Part shown: one piece after another, positions 1 to 9,137 of the stretch
Position numbering within the stretch: position 1 is the first letter of the stretch
Layout: each line of letters opens with the position of its first letter
Assembly (NCBI RefSeq): GCF_900105215.1
Contig: NZ_FOIP01000002.1
Location: 62,001 to 126,000, forward strand
Source of the DNA: Lacrimispora sphenoides
GTDB taxonomy: Bacteria; Bacillota; Clostridia; Lachnospirales; Lachnospiraceae
DNA length: 64,000 bases
Direction: 5' to 3'
Program-made: the position numbers and the translations under genes
The notes under the pieces: generated by a model
The model's database searches: none
Seen by the model: the letters and a program-made list of their open reading frames with translations, nothing else
Told to the model about the DNA's origin: nothing

Positions 1-181
1 AAATTACCCAGCTTCACTAAACAGGTATACATAACTTTTGTACTGCAAATGGAACAGTTATTACAAAAGCTGGAGTTACCAGAAATTGAAACTGATATAG
101 CTTGAGAAGAAGATTATTCAGGAGTGTACTGAGGAGGAAAATCCAGATGGAGTGGAGGATCCGGGCTTACCATTTAATTAA
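1..181 (+). pseudogene. 3' end of an unidentified gene, possibly frameshifted
   Basis: The window opens inside a coding stretch: frame 1 is open to a TGA at 103-105 and encodes a Gln/Leu-rich helical tail. Frame 2 continues from 104 to a TAA at 179-181 with a strongly charged, protein-like sequence ending in Pro-Phe-Asn. This suggests one gene interrupted by a frameshift near position 100, or simply a short C-terminus followed by chance coding. Its place just before topoisomerase III suggests a transfer-module gene of the conjugative element. I do not recognise the family. Confidence 0.3.
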
Positions 182-225
182 GTTAGAAAATTATTGTCGA
201 TGATATTAATTACAGGAGAAATCAT

Positions 226-2289
226 ATGAAAAAATTAGTTATTGCAGAAAAACCTTCAGCTGGAGCTGATATGGCAAAGGTACTTAATTGTACACAAAAA
301 AAGACAGGTTACATAGAAGGGGACCGCTATATTGTTACCTGGGCGATAGGACATCTAGTAGGTCTTAAATATCCGGAGGAACATGATCCGAGATACAAAC
401 AGTGGAGATTAGAAGATTTGCCTTTTCATTTTTCTTTTCAGGATTCTTTAAAAGTATTATCAAACACTAAAATTCAGTTTCAAGTTGTTAAACAACTAAT
501 AAATCGGGCTGATGTGGATTCTATTATCAATGCTGGAGACGCTGGCCGAGAAGGGTATCTGATTCAGGAATGGATTTATCGTCTTGCCGGGAATCGGAAG
601 TCTAAAAAGGTTTTATGGGCATCCTCGCTGACAGATGAAGCTTTGAAGAAGGCGTTTGCGAATTTAAAAGAGCCAACAGAGTTTAAATTGCTGCTGGAAG
701 AGGCAGAAGCCAGGGCGATGGGGGATTATAGTATGGGAATCAACTATAGCAGAGCCTTGACGTTAACAATTGGAAAACAGAAGACTATGTTATCTTATGG
801 CCGTTGTCAAACCCCATTGCTGCATCTTATTGTACGGCGTGATAATGAGATTGAAAGTTTTGTCTCACAACCTTATTACAATATTGAATTACAGTACAGT
901 AAAGGCTTTAAAGGAACATTATTACTAGATGGTAAAATCGCAGATATTTTTGATGAAGAAGAGGCAAGACATCTTGAGAAGAAATTACAAGGTGACCATA
1001 GACCGGCCATTGTAATGGAATACATCAGTACTGACAAGCAACGGAAAGCGCCGGCACTTTATAATCTTGCAGAACTGCAAAAAAATATGGGTAGCCATTA
1101 CGGGTATGCTCCAGAAGAGACTTTAGCAATTGCTCAAACATTGTATGAAAAATATAAAGTATTGAGCTATCCCAGGACCGATTCCAGAGCTTTGAGCATG
1201 GACTTATATCGTGAAGTGGGAGAACACATTAAAAGCTGTAAATGGGGGAAATATGAATCGTTTGTTGATCGGATTGATCTTTCGACAATTCAGCCGGATA
1301 AAGCATATTTTAATGACGTTAAGGTTACAGACCATCATGCACTTATTCCAACGATTCATTCCGATATGAAACAAGCTTTTTCACAAATGACAGAGCCAGA
1401 GCGAAATGTGTTTGAAGCAGTGGTACGTTCTTTCCTTGCTATCTTTTATCCGCCTTATGAATATCAAGTGACTGAAATTGTAACAGAAAAGGCCGGCTGT
1501 AATTTTAGCAGCAAAGGTACTGTTATTAAATCATTAGGATATAAAGAAGTTTTTAATCTGGAAGAAAAAGAAGATGATAGTAAAGAGATCCTGCCAGTTT
1601 TAGAGAAGGGGAATGAGTTAAATGTTGATGGAGTTAAGGCAATAGACAAAAAGACCAAGCCGCCGGCACGATATACCGTTTCCAGTATTATAGCTTTGAT
1701 GGAGAAAAATCATATTGGAACAAGTGCGACTAGGGGAGAAATAATTAAAAAGTTGATGAATCAGAGAAATCCTTATATACGCCTGGAAAAAGGTAAATAC
1801 TATTCTACAGAACTAGGCCGTGATTATATTAATGTACTGCCTGAAGCATTAAAAGATGTGGAATTAACGGCTAAATTTGAGAAACAGTTACAAGAAATAT
1901 CAGCTGGTAATATAACGAAAGAAGCTTTTTTACAGCAACTTAAAGATGAGGAAGTGGAAATCATTGGAAATCTAAAATCCTGCCAAGAGACTGTTGGTAT
2001 TAGCTCTGCTCCTCAAAAGACACCAGAATCGTCAAATCTTCGGTGTCCAAAATGTGGGAAGTCAGTCAGAGAGAACACAAAAGCATTTGGCTGCACTGGA
2101 TATAGAGATGGTTGCGATTTTACAATTTGGAAAGAAAAGGCAGGGAAAAAGGTTACTGAATCTATGGTGAAACAGTTAATATCCAAAGGTAGTACTAGTG
2201 TATTAAAAGGTTTTAAAAAGAAGGATGGAAGTACTTTTGACGCTGCATTGGTCCTGGTTGATGGAAAAGTCGAATTTAAGAGAGGATAG
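226..2289 (+). CDS. topB: DNA topoisomerase III of a conjugative element
   Basis: Type IA topoisomerase, which passes single DNA strands to unlink DNA; plasmid and ICE copies are thought to help transfer or replication intermediates. The 687-residue protein starts with a Toprim domain (VIAEKPS near the N-terminus, then an acidic DAGREG motif near residue 110). The catalytic tyrosine lies in SYPRTDS near residue 320, and a C-terminal CPKCGK zinc ribbon is followed by a repeat-like tail (about 600-687). The length is normal for TopB. The start is set by CAGGAGAA seven bases upstream of ATG. It stands 8 bp before a small excisionase-like gene and upstream of an integrase, so it is part of an ICE rather than the housekeeping enzyme. 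Confidence 0.93.
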   Translation: MKKLVIAEKPSAGADMAKVLNCTQKKTGYIEGDRYIVTWAIGHLVGLKYPEEHDPRYKQWRLEDLPFHFSFQDSLKVLSNTKIQFQVVKQLINRADVDSIINAGDAGREGYLIQEWIYRLAGNRKSKKVLWASSLTDEALKKAFANLKEPTEFKLLLEEAEARAMGDYSMGINYSRALTLTIGKQKTMLSYGRCQTPLLHLIVRRDNEIESFVSQPYYNIELQYSKGFKGTLLLDGKIADIFDEEEARHLEKKLQGDHRPAIVMEYISTDKQRKAPALYNLAELQKNMGSHYGYAPEETLAIAQTLYEKYKVLSYPRTDSRALSMDLYREVGEHIKSCKWGKYESFVDRIDLSTIQPDKAYFNDVKVTDHHALIPTIHSDMKQAFSQMTEPERNVFEAVVRSFLAIFYPPYEYQVTEIVTEKAGCNFSSKGTVIKSLGYKEVFNLEEKEDDSKEILPVLEKGNELNVDGVKAIDKKTKPPARYTVSSIIALMEKNHIGTSATRGEIIKKLMNQRNPYIRLEKGKYYSTELGRDYINVLPEALKDVELTAKFEKQLQEISAGNITKEAFLQQLKDEEVEIIGNLKSCQETVGISSAPQKTPESSNLRCPKCGKSVRENTKAFGCTGYRDGCDFTIWKEKAGKKVTESMVKQLISKGSTSVLKGFKKKDGSTFDAALVLVDGKVEFKRG

Positions 2290-2297
2290 GTAGAATT

Positions 2298-2522
2298 ATG
2301 AAAGAAGAACGTGACGGAAATCAATCCAGAAAAATGCAGGAACAACTAGGCCGATTCAAAAAATTTGTGCGTTATCCAGAAGGAGCAGAGATGTATTCCA
2401 TGGGGTTAAGCTCTTTCACAAAATTGGCCAAAGAAGCGAAAGCGGTTCATAAATGGGGTAATATTGTGCTAGTTAATATCAACATCGTAGATGAGTATTT
2501 AGAGACGTTCAAAGAACCATAA
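2298..2522 (+). CDS. Small excisionase-like / winged-helix protein (DUF6462-like)
   Basis: A 74-residue protein with the layout of ICE excisionase-like proteins. A charged N-terminus is followed by a helix-turn-helix-like segment (Tyr-Ser-Met-Gly then Leu-Ala-x-x-Ala around residues 33-50), a basic hairpin (HKWGN) and a terminal helix with Asp-Glu-Tyr-Leu. It starts 8 bp after topB and is probably cotranscribed. It most likely directs excision together with the integrase at 2865-4094. The DUF6462 assignment is from memory of similar ICE proteins and was not checked. Confidence 0.55.
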   Translation: MKEERDGNQSRKMQEQLGRFKKFVRYPEGAEMYSMGLSSFTKLAKEAKAVHKWGNIVLVNINIVDEYLETFKEP

Positions 2523-2561
2523 ATTGATAAAAATAGGAATTGGTAATAAAATGGAAAACAC

Positions 2562-2600
2562 TTGACATAGTGTGCTACATAAAGTATAATATAAATGTAG
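2562..2600 (+). promoter_or_regulatory. Consensus sigma-A promoter with overlapping palindromic operator
   Basis: TTGACA at 2562-2567 and TATAAT at 2585-2590 are separated by exactly 17 bp, a perfect housekeeping promoter for the small gene at 2621. An inverted repeat CTACAT (2575-2580) / ATGTAG (2595-2600) flanks the -10 box. It is well placed for repression, possibly by the ribbon-helix-helix protein the promoter drives (inference). Confidence 0.75.
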
Positions 2601-2620
2601 ACTAAAGAGGAGCTGATAAT

Positions 2621-2812
2621 ATGGATGGTAATCCAATTCGTAAGAAGATGGGCAGGCCTCAGATTGAAAAGCCTAAAGCTAAAGTCCTCAGAACAAGAGT
2701 GACAGATGAAGAATATGAAAATGTGATGACATACGTTGATGAGCATCATATGACACAATCAGAACTGGTTTTAGGAGCTATTAAAAAGTGTTATCCTGAA
2801 TGTTTTAAATAA
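2621..2812 (+). CDS. Small ribbon-helix-helix-like DNA-binding protein
   Basis: A 63-residue basic protein. After a flexible Lys/Arg-rich N-terminus comes a beta-strand-like stretch (VLRTRVT), then two helices (DEEYENVMTYVDEH and TQSELVLGAIKKC), the pattern of Arc/MetJ or MobC-type ribbon-helix-helix proteins. AAAGAGGAG lies at good distance before ATG. It sits between the excisionase-like gene and the integrase, downstream of a perfect promoter carrying a palindrome, so autoregulation of the recombination module is plausible. A relaxosome accessory role is the alternative. Confidence 0.5.
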   Translation: MDGNPIRKKMGRPQIEKPKAKVLRTRVTDEEYENVMTYVDEHHMTQSELVLGAIKKCYPECFK

Positions 2813-2864
2813 CAGGATAAATCCATTTTGTTACCTTTCCTGTATATTAGGAAGAGGTGTCAAC

Positions 2865-4094
2865 TTGGCTACATCAAGGAAAGATTCAAAAGGGAGGGTA
2901 TTGTATCCTGGTGAATCTCAAAGGAAAGACGGAAAGTATATTTACCAATATCATGATGTAAATAGAAAACGACGAGTTGTTTATGCAGGCGATCTACAGG
3001 AACTGCGACAGAAGAAAAAAGCTATTGAACATGATATTGCGGATGGTGTTGATGCATATGCTGGGGAACGAACTACCCTGAATGCGGTATTTGACCGATA
3101 TATGAGAGGGAAAATCAACCTTAAGCAGTCCACACGGACGAATTATATGTATATGTATGATAATTATATTCGGCCAACTTTTGGTAACAGATTCATTAGT
3201 AAAATCAAATATTCTGATGTGAAAGAATTTGTTAACAGTTTTATCACGGAAAAAGATTTTAAAATGAACTCAATCGAGGTAATACATACATTGCTGAATC
3301 CCACCTTTACATTGGCAGTCAGAGATGGTCTTATCCGGGTCAATCCTGCATCTGGTGTAATGGCAGAAATTAAAAAGAGTTGCGATTGGGAAGGAAGTAA
3401 ACGAGAAGCCTTAACTATTGAGCAGCAAACTGCATTTATTAACTATGTTGCTGATAGCCCTATCTATCATCATTGGTTACCACTATTTGTTGTTTTTCTG
3501 GGAACAGGAGGACGATTAGGTGAGATTACCGGATTAACAGAATCGGATCTCGATTTTAAAGAACGGACAATAAGCATTAATCATAATTTAGTATACCGTG
3601 TGCAAGACAATGGATCATGCGAATATCATATCAACACACCTAAAACGAAAAATAGCATAAGAGAAATTCCAATGTTGGAAGATGTTTGTAATGCTTTGTT
3701 GCTGGAGAAGAGATATCAAAAGCAGAGAGGTGGCTGTAAAGACGAGATTGACGGTTATAAACGTTTTGTCTTTACTAATCGTTACGGGAAGGTACATAAC
3801 CCTATGGTAATTAATAGAGCCATAAAATGTATCTATAAAGCGTACAATAAGGAAGAGTCTGAACAAGCAGAGCAGGAAGAACGAGAACCGTTTTTGTTAC
3901 CGCATTTTACTGTACATTCGCTTCGACATACTTTTTGTACCCGGTACTGTGAGAACGAATCAAACGTAAAGGTGATACAAATGATTATGGGCCATGCAGA
4001 CTTTTCAACAACAATGGATGTATATGCGAAAGCTACCAAAGAGTCAAAGAAAGAATCTTTTAGTAATTTAGAAGGTAAAATAAGAATTTTTTAG
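2865..4094 (+). CDS. Tyrosine recombinase / integrase of the first element (Tn916 Int type)
   Basis: A 409-residue phage-type integrase that inserts and excises the element. The N-terminal third resembles the Tn916 Int arm-binding domain (Gly-Lys-Tyr-Ile-Tyr-Gln-Tyr and a Lys-rich helix, residues 20-60). A core-binding SAM-like domain follows (about 65-170). The catalytic domain has Arg in GGRLGEI, HSLRH, GHAD and the nucleophile Tyr in MDVYAKAT near the C-terminus. It starts at a TTG preceded by GAAGAGGTG; no upstream ATG is in frame. It is intact, unlike the related integrase at 12451-13702. Confidence 0.92.
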   Translation: MATSRKDSKGRVLYPGESQRKDGKYIYQYHDVNRKRRVVYAGDLQELRQKKKAIEHDIADGVDAYAGERTTLNAVFDRYMRGKINLKQSTRTNYMYMYDNYIRPTFGNRFISKIKYSDVKEFVNSFITEKDFKMNSIEVIHTLLNPTFTLAVRDGLIRVNPASGVMAEIKKSCDWEGSKREALTIEQQTAFINYVADSPIYHHWLPLFVVFLGTGGRLGEITGLTESDLDFKERTISINHNLVYRVQDNGSCEYHINTPKTKNSIREIPMLEDVCNALLLEKRYQKQRGGCKDEIDGYKRFVFTNRYGKVHNPMVINRAIKCIYKAYNKEESEQAEQEEREPFLLPHFTVHSLRHTFCTRYCENESNVKVIQMIMGHADFSTTMDVYAKATKESKKESFSNLEGKIRIF

Positions 4095-4127
4095 CGGAGT
4101 GTCCAGTGTGACCGATGCTGATATTTA

Positions 4128-4256
4128 TACATCAAGTTTACATCAAATCTTATTAAGTATATCAATTTAACCTCAAATTCATAAAGCGGGATAAGTTGAT
4201 ATAAAGCCTAAAATCACTCCTATTACAAAGGAGATAAGGCAATATAAAGTGATGTA
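4128..4256. repeat. Putative arm-type integrase binding repeats, right end of element 1
   Basis: Two direct copies of TACATCAA at 4128-4135 and 4139-4146 are spaced 11 bp, and an inverted copy (TGATGTA) is at 4250-4256. They lie between the integrase stop and the putative attachment core at 4284, where arm-type sites of Tn916-like integrases are expected. The same repeat with the same spacing recurs at 27903-27932. The 4095-4283 stretch holds nothing else that I recognise. Confidence 0.45.
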
Positions 4257-4283
4257 AAGATATATAACGAATTGTGTTTTTTA

Positions 4284-4298
4284 TTCCCGACGATGAAG
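4284..4298. repeat. Putative attachment core, left copy (TTCCCGACGATGAAG)
   Basis: This 15-bp sequence is repeated exactly at 13837-13851; both copies are followed by a similar TTGGA-x-AAATA stretch. Read in one frame both copies end in Met-Lys-Ser-Leu-Glu/Asp-Lys-stop, as expected if the integrase targets the 3' end of a gene and regenerates it. This copy marks the junction of element 1 (left) with element 2 (right). Confidence 0.65.
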
Positions 4299-4354
4299 AG
4301 CTTGGAGAAATAAGCATAGTAAAATCAATGGTTTGAGAGGTTGGAAGGAAAGAT

Positions 4355-4373
4355 TTACGACCAACTTACGACC
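4355..4373. repeat. Arm-type repeats TTACGACC, left end of element 2
   Basis: Two TTACGACC copies (4355-4362, 4366-4373) lie 11 bp apart, just inside the left attachment core. Matching copies are at 13704-13733, inside the right core. Ends that share arm repeats support 4284-13851 being one unit recognised by its own integrase. Confidence 0.55.
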
Positions 4374-4399
4374 GAATATAAGAGAGCACGTTCAAATAG

Positions 4400-4432
4400 A
4401 AATAGGACTTCCAAAGTGGAAGCCCTATTTTT
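4400..4432. terminator. Hairpin terminator at the 3' end of hsdS
   Basis: AAATAGGACTTCC (4400-4412) pairs with GGAAGCCCTATTT (4418-4430) over a 5-base loop with one mismatch. It lies directly after the stop of the minus-strand specificity gene. T-rich tracts are present on the plus side and weakly on the minus side, so it may work in both directions. Confidence 0.65.
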
Positions 4433-4433
4433 G

Positions 4434-5846
4434 TTATTCTTCTTTTGTTAGGTCTGATATTTTACTTTCAAGCCAAGATTGAGCTGTTGTTTCATCTTGT
4501 TCTATAGCCATTTCAACAGCCCGTTTAGCACATTCAAGAAGTTGTTTAGATGCTGATAATAAAAGCTGTGATTTTTGTATAAACTCTTTAATTCTATTGT
4601 GCATAGATTCATCCAATAAAGGTATAGGAATCTGTAAAATGTCATCATCCTTTATTACTGGATAAGAAGTGCCTACATTGAATTTTAGGAGCCAATCTTT
4701 ATACAAAGAGGTTCTAAACAAAACCTGTAAAGTTTGAGCCGGATATGTTCCCTTTTCACGGAGAACGGTGAATGCACCACTGACAAGCAGGTTATCTTTG
4801 TTAAGTATCGAAACAGCACCTCGATATGGGCGGACTGTTGAAATAAGCAGGTCACCTTTTTGCGTCATTATCTTTGCATTTGCTGGAAGATTTTCAGTTG
4901 CAACAACGTTGTATTCTGACGAACCATTACCAATATCTATATCACCTATTTCAACATAAGGATATTCTGTCAATTCTCTACTACACTTGGTTTTTACTAG
5001 TTCAAATTCATCGCCAGGAGTTGTACAACCTTCAGAGTAATTCAAAACATGATTTTCAAAATCATCATATTTCGGTTGATAATACTCCGCATCAAGCCTG
5101 CCTGTGCTTCCAAAACTCTCAGTAAATGATTTTACAGATACACCACCGTTTGTGATAGCAGACATATCTATGCCGATTCTGGCTAAAAGCATTTCCTCAG
5201 CTTTAGTAAAAGAACGATTTGATTTGTCTTGTAATAATTCAACATCTTTTAACAATGTTTCAAACATCAATTGAAAGGAATCAGAAAATTCAGGTACTAT
5301 AACTGCTTTTAGGTCATCTAAGTTTAATCCCTTCTGAATGGCACCTCTTTCTTGTCGAACAAGTAAACTTTTACCGTATTTTGAGTTTAAATAACATGTA
5401 AGGTAGTAAGGGTTAATGTTTTTTGTTCTTATAACTGTGCTTTTACAACTGAATATTCCAGGAACATCCTTTTCACGAACAATGCATGTATTTCCTATTG
5501 TGCCCACAACAGATACAAGTATATCGCCAGGTATAAGAGCATACTTACTTAGACGCTCATAATCTTCTTTAGCAATGTATCGTGGAGAGGTTTCTAATAA
5601 CTCAAATGGTTTGACATCTTGTCCTCTAACATATCTGTAATCTGGAATATCTACATAATTACTTGTATCATAAGCAGAACCAAAAGGCCCGATTAAAAAA
5701 TTTGCAACATTAGATAAATATTTATGCGGTAAGTTTTCAACTTTATGTTTATAATTAAGATGTATTTTTTGATAGTATTCTGCATCTAATCTAGTAGAAA
5801 AATCCAGTTCGCTTATTAAAACTTCACTGCATTCATGCCCATCCAT
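4434..5846 (-). CDS. hsdS: Type I-like restriction-modification specificity subunit (HsdS)
   Basis: A 470-residue protein with two target-recognition repeats. Each begins with a Leu-Asp-Ala-Glu-Tyr-Tyr motif (near residues 16 and 254) and contains the family's Gly-Asp-Ile/Leu-Leu-(V/I)-S strand (GDILVSVVG and GDLLISTVR). Each ends in helical spacers (about 190-230 and 420-460) of the type that dock onto the methylase. It would read a bipartite DNA site. It lies 44 bp downstream of the methylase gene in the same operon. The reading frame remains open upstream of the ATG for about 15 codons, but there is no better start there. Confidence 0.88.
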   Translation of the reverse strand: MDGHECSEVLISELDFSTRLDAEYYQKIHLNYKHKVENLPHKYLSNVANFLIGPFGSAYDTSNYVDIPDYRYVRGQDVKPFELLETSPRYIAKEDYERLSKYALIPGDILVSVVGTIGNTCIVREKDVPGIFSCKSTVIRTKNINPYYLTCYLNSKYGKSLLVRQERGAIQKGLNLDDLKAVIVPEFSDSFQLMFETLLKDVELLQDKSNRSFTKAEEMLLARIGIDMSAITNGGVSVKSFTESFGSTGRLDAEYYQPKYDDFENHVLNYSEGCTTPGDEFELVKTKCSRELTEYPYVEIGDIDIGNGSSEYNVVATENLPANAKIMTQKGDLLISTVRPYRGAVSILNKDNLLVSGAFTVLREKGTYPAQTLQVLFRTSLYKDWLLKFNVGTSYPVIKDDDILQIPIPLLDESMHNRIKEFIQKSQLLLSASKQLLECAKRAVEMAIEQDETTAQSWLESKISDLTKEE

Positions 5847-5890
5847 TAAAGCCTTGTACTCAGCTTCATTGAAAGGTTCAGTGGATGGGC

Positions 5891-8542
5891 TTATTGAAAA
5901 AAACTTAAACCTTCTTTCTTGGCAAATTCAGCAAAGGCTTCTGCAATTCCGTTTTGACTGTAAATATTGTTAGGATTAGAATTTGCAAGTTCAGGGTCAT
6001 GATTAAACAAATCATGTCTTACAAAAATATGTCCATGGGTATCTTTAACACGTTCTGTTCTTTCTGTAACATCCTCGGCAATTAGATAGTATTTTTGCAT
6101 ATTCTTATCCAGCGAATTATACTCATCAAGAGAAATCAAATCATGTGTGTTCTCACCAAGGATATCAACTTCTTTGTAATGAGCTTGGTCAGCTTCTGAT
6201 AATGCAAGAAACTCTTCAATACTTAAGTTCTCATCGTAATCATCAGAATCTTTCTTTTTGTTCTTAAGTGTAAAGGATACATTTTTGAGTATCCATTTCT
6301 TGTGTGAATCGAGTTCGCCGTGGTCGGAGATAAATAAATCCTTTACAAAATCTGCGGAACCGTCTGTGCTAAGGTGTTCTTCAACTTCTTTACGAGTGCT
6401 GACTTTAACTGTGTAGTCAGATTTTTTTTCAGCTGAATCGTATTCTTCCTTTGTTACTTCTTGCTTATCAGATTTTCTAATGTAATGTGTTTCAGTAATG
6501 TATTTGTAGCTGTTCCATGTAACATAGTTTTCAGTAACGTAAATTTTATCACCAGAATTATCCTTACTTGGCTTCTGCATGGTGGCAAAGAAAATAGGAT
6601 AATCAATAATTCCGTCAGCATTAGGTTCAGGTTTAGGGCAGATGTTAGGAAATCCGCAGTTTTCGTCAGTCCATTTTTGTACAAAGAGAACGCTGGTCTT
6701 GGTTCCAGTATGCGGTTTAAATACGTTTCCGTGTAATCCCACTACAGCAAGAATACGACATCTTTCAGATATATAGTCACGTATTAGCTTATCACCTGAA
6801 TTATTAAATCTACCTTGAGGTAATACAACCGCCATACGTCCACCGGGTTTAAGAAAGTTTAGATTTCTTTCAATAAATAGAATATCTCTTCCTACTTTGT
6901 TTTGCAGTTTACCTTTAGAGTTGTGACCTAAATCATAAATCTCAAGTTGTTCAGAATTGTCTAGGTCTCCTGCAAAAGGTGGATTTGCCATTAAAATATC
7001 GAAATTGAAAGCTTTATATTTTTTCTTGTCTGAATGTGACGTAGGAGAAGCGCTGAGATTGGAAAGCTTTGCAAAACCTTCAGTGTATTTTCCACGCCAT
7101 TTATCAACTTCAAGGAAGTTCTTTTTCCAGTTCGGATAGTCAAGTGAATTTAAGTAAATAACGTTTGTATGTCCATCACCAGCTATGATATTCAACATTC
7201 TTCCTACACGTACAGATTTTTCGCTAAAATCAATACCAAAGACATTGTTTTGCACATAAGCAAGCTCTTCTGGTTTTCGAGCTCTTGTGGTAAATAGATT
7301 AAAGGACTCAGGATTAAGTTGTTTCCATACATGAAAAATTGAATGCATAGGAAAACCGCAGCTTCCGGCTGCTGTATCAATCATTTTTTCAGTAGGTTTA
7401 GGATTAAGTATTTTTACACACATATCGATAACATATCTAGGTGTAAAGTATTGTCCCATTCCCTCTTTTTGATTTTGATTTACCAAATGTTCAAATGCAT
7501 CATCGATTACTTCAAGATTAGAATTAAAGAGTTTTACGTTTTGTAATTCTTTAACGCAGGATTTAACGGTAGCTCTTTGCATATCGAGAAAACCATCAGG
7601 CTCAAATACACCAGGCCATTTTGTTTTCGCTTCATTAAAAAGTTGGGTCATATTTTGATAAACATCGTCTAAAGAATCATCCTCTTTAACTCTAAATCGC
7701 ATAACTCTAAAATCAGAATCATCAATATCTTTGAGTGCAACATGATATTTGGTCATACCAATAGCAATTTCATCAGCATCCTGACTTGATAGAACTTCAT
7801 CATAAAGTTTTATAAAAATGAGCTTAAATATTTCCTCAAAGGCTTTATCGCTAGAATCATTTGCACCAAATCTTTGCTCAACGTTCAGAATAATATCCTT
7901 AAGAGTTTCTGTTTGCAATCTATCCTCTTGAATAAGTTGTTTTAAGGTGAATCTTCGATTGTTTTTCCATTCATCAATATCTTCACCGTTACTTGGAAAT
8001 TTATCTATAACAAGAGCTTCATCAAATGCAGGTGCCTCATAAAATTTCAAAAGGTTGTCGCCGTTTGCAATAACACCTATCTTAGGAAGTTTTAGACGAC
8101 AATAAGATTGCATCTGCTGGAAGGGAGTAGAGGATTCACCGTCAGCAGTGACGTTTTCGTCTTTGATTTCGGGACGTTTTACTTCGATAATCATATCAAT
8201 TTTGGATTTATCGTCTTTATTGAATACAGCAATGTCAATTCGTTTATTTTTAATGATTTCCTTTCCTGCATATACGGCAGGGAGTTCAAAACAGAGTTGT
8301 TTTTTGGTATAGCCATAAACTTCAATAAGTTTATATGCATAGTATTGTCTTACAATCTCTTCAGGCGTCAGTTTAAAGTAATCCCCGTTATCATTTTTAC
8401 CACGGACAACACATTCAACGCCCGGTTCCCCATCTGCTCTATCGTGTATACGACTATTAATCCAGTCTTTGTCTTCTTGAGTAAACTGGGAAATATGAGA
8501 AGCCTCTTCAGGCTTTAGGATTTGTTCGATTTTCTTTGGCAT
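5891..8542 (-). CDS. Fused nuclease-methyltransferase subunit (HSDR_N domain plus N6-adenine methylase)
   Basis: An 883-residue protein that would modify adenine in the site read by the HsdS partner. Residues 60-125 look like the N-terminal nuclease fold of type I R subunits: Asp103 (RIDIAVF) and Glu120-x-Lys122 (IIEVKRPE) fit PD-(D/E)xK. The methylase follows, with GQYFTPRYV (363-371), SAM motif I DTAAGSCGF (389-397) and the catalytic NPPF (520-523); the 600-883 region is family-specific. No helicase/translocase subunit is encoded nearby. The start is ATG at 8542, with AAAGGAG upstream, rather than the longer frame from 8575. Genes with this combined layout are usually annotated simply as HsdM. 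Confidence 0.85.
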   Translation of the reverse strand: MPKKIEQILKPEEASHISQFTQEDKDWINSRIHDRADGEPGVECVVRGKNDNGDYFKLTPEEIVRQYYAYKLIEVYGYTKKQLCFELPAVYAGKEIIKNKRIDIAVFNKDDKSKIDMIIEVKRPEIKDENVTADGESSTPFQQMQSYCRLKLPKIGVIANGDNLLKFYEAPAFDEALVIDKFPSNGEDIDEWKNNRRFTLKQLIQEDRLQTETLKDIILNVEQRFGANDSSDKAFEEIFKLIFIKLYDEVLSSQDADEIAIGMTKYHVALKDIDDSDFRVMRFRVKEDDSLDDVYQNMTQLFNEAKTKWPGVFEPDGFLDMQRATVKSCVKELQNVKLFNSNLEVIDDAFEHLVNQNQKEGMGQYFTPRYVIDMCVKILNPKPTEKMIDTAAGSCGFPMHSIFHVWKQLNPESFNLFTTRARKPEELAYVQNNVFGIDFSEKSVRVGRMLNIIAGDGHTNVIYLNSLDYPNWKKNFLEVDKWRGKYTEGFAKLSNLSASPTSHSDKKKYKAFNFDILMANPPFAGDLDNSEQLEIYDLGHNSKGKLQNKVGRDILFIERNLNFLKPGGRMAVVLPQGRFNNSGDKLIRDYISERCRILAVVGLHGNVFKPHTGTKTSVLFVQKWTDENCGFPNICPKPEPNADGIIDYPIFFATMQKPSKDNSGDKIYVTENYVTWNSYKYITETHYIRKSDKQEVTKEEYDSAEKKSDYTVKVSTRKEVEEHLSTDGSADFVKDLFISDHGELDSHKKWILKNVSFTLKNKKKDSDDYDENLSIEEFLALSEADQAHYKEVDILGENTHDLISLDEYNSLDKNMQKYYLIAEDVTERTERVKDTHGHIFVRHDLFNHDPELANSNPNNIYSQNGIAEAFAEFAKKEGLSFFQ

Positions 8543-8546
8543 TTTT

Positions 8547-9137
8547 CTATTCTCCTTTGGTGTTTGAATTATCAAGTAATTGCTTGTTCATTTCGCGTAA
8601 TAAATCTGATTGTTTCCAACCTTGTTTTTGCTCATCGGGATAGATGAGTTGTTCTGGCATGGAAACGATAGCTTCGCTTTCGTTATGTGCATTATTTTTG
8701 TTTCGTTCATAGAAAGAAGAAATCTCTCGTTCTATCCAAAGTTCTCTTACATCGTCAGGTACACCTTTTGTGTTTCTTGCGTGAGCGACATGAACAAGGT
8801 AGTCAAAAAGAACTTTATCTATCTTTAAAACTGGATATTCAAAAGTCTCAATGCCATCGCTTGTATTTGCATATTTCAAAGAAACATATTTTTCTAGTAA
8901 TGAAAGAATAGAGTCGTCGTTCTTTCCAGTACAAATATAATCATGTGAAACATTGTAATGTTCGGCTATACTATACTGATTTTCTAATGTTAATTGAGTT
9001 TCGCCATTTTCAATTTTTGAAATGGAATTTTGAGATAAACCGATGGCTTCACCAAGTTCTGTTTGGGATTCGCCCCTTTTTTCGCGTAGGTTTTTTATTC
9101 GTGAGCCTACTTCTTTTTGCCTAACATTGAAATCCAT
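8547..9137 (-). CDS. XRE-family regulator leading the restriction-modification operon
   Basis: A 196-residue protein with an N-terminal Cro/CI-type helix-turn-helix (SQTELGEAIGLSQNSISKIE, about residues 20-45) and a longer C-terminal region of unknown function. GAAGGAGG lies before the ATG at 9137, which beats the longer frame beginning at 9194. Its stop is only 4 bp before the methylase ATG, so it is cotranscribed, and it probably acts as a controller protein that times expression of the modification system (inference). Confidence 0.8.
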   Translation of the reverse strand: MDFNVRQKEVGSRIKNLREKRGESQTELGEAIGLSQNSISKIENGETQLTLENQYSIAEHYNVSHDYICTGKNDDSILSLLEKYVSLKYANTSDGIETFEYPVLKIDKVLFDYLVHVAHARNTKGVPDDVRELWIEREISSFYERNKNNAHNESEAIVSMPEQLIYPDEQKQGWKQSDLLREMNKQLLDNSNTKGE

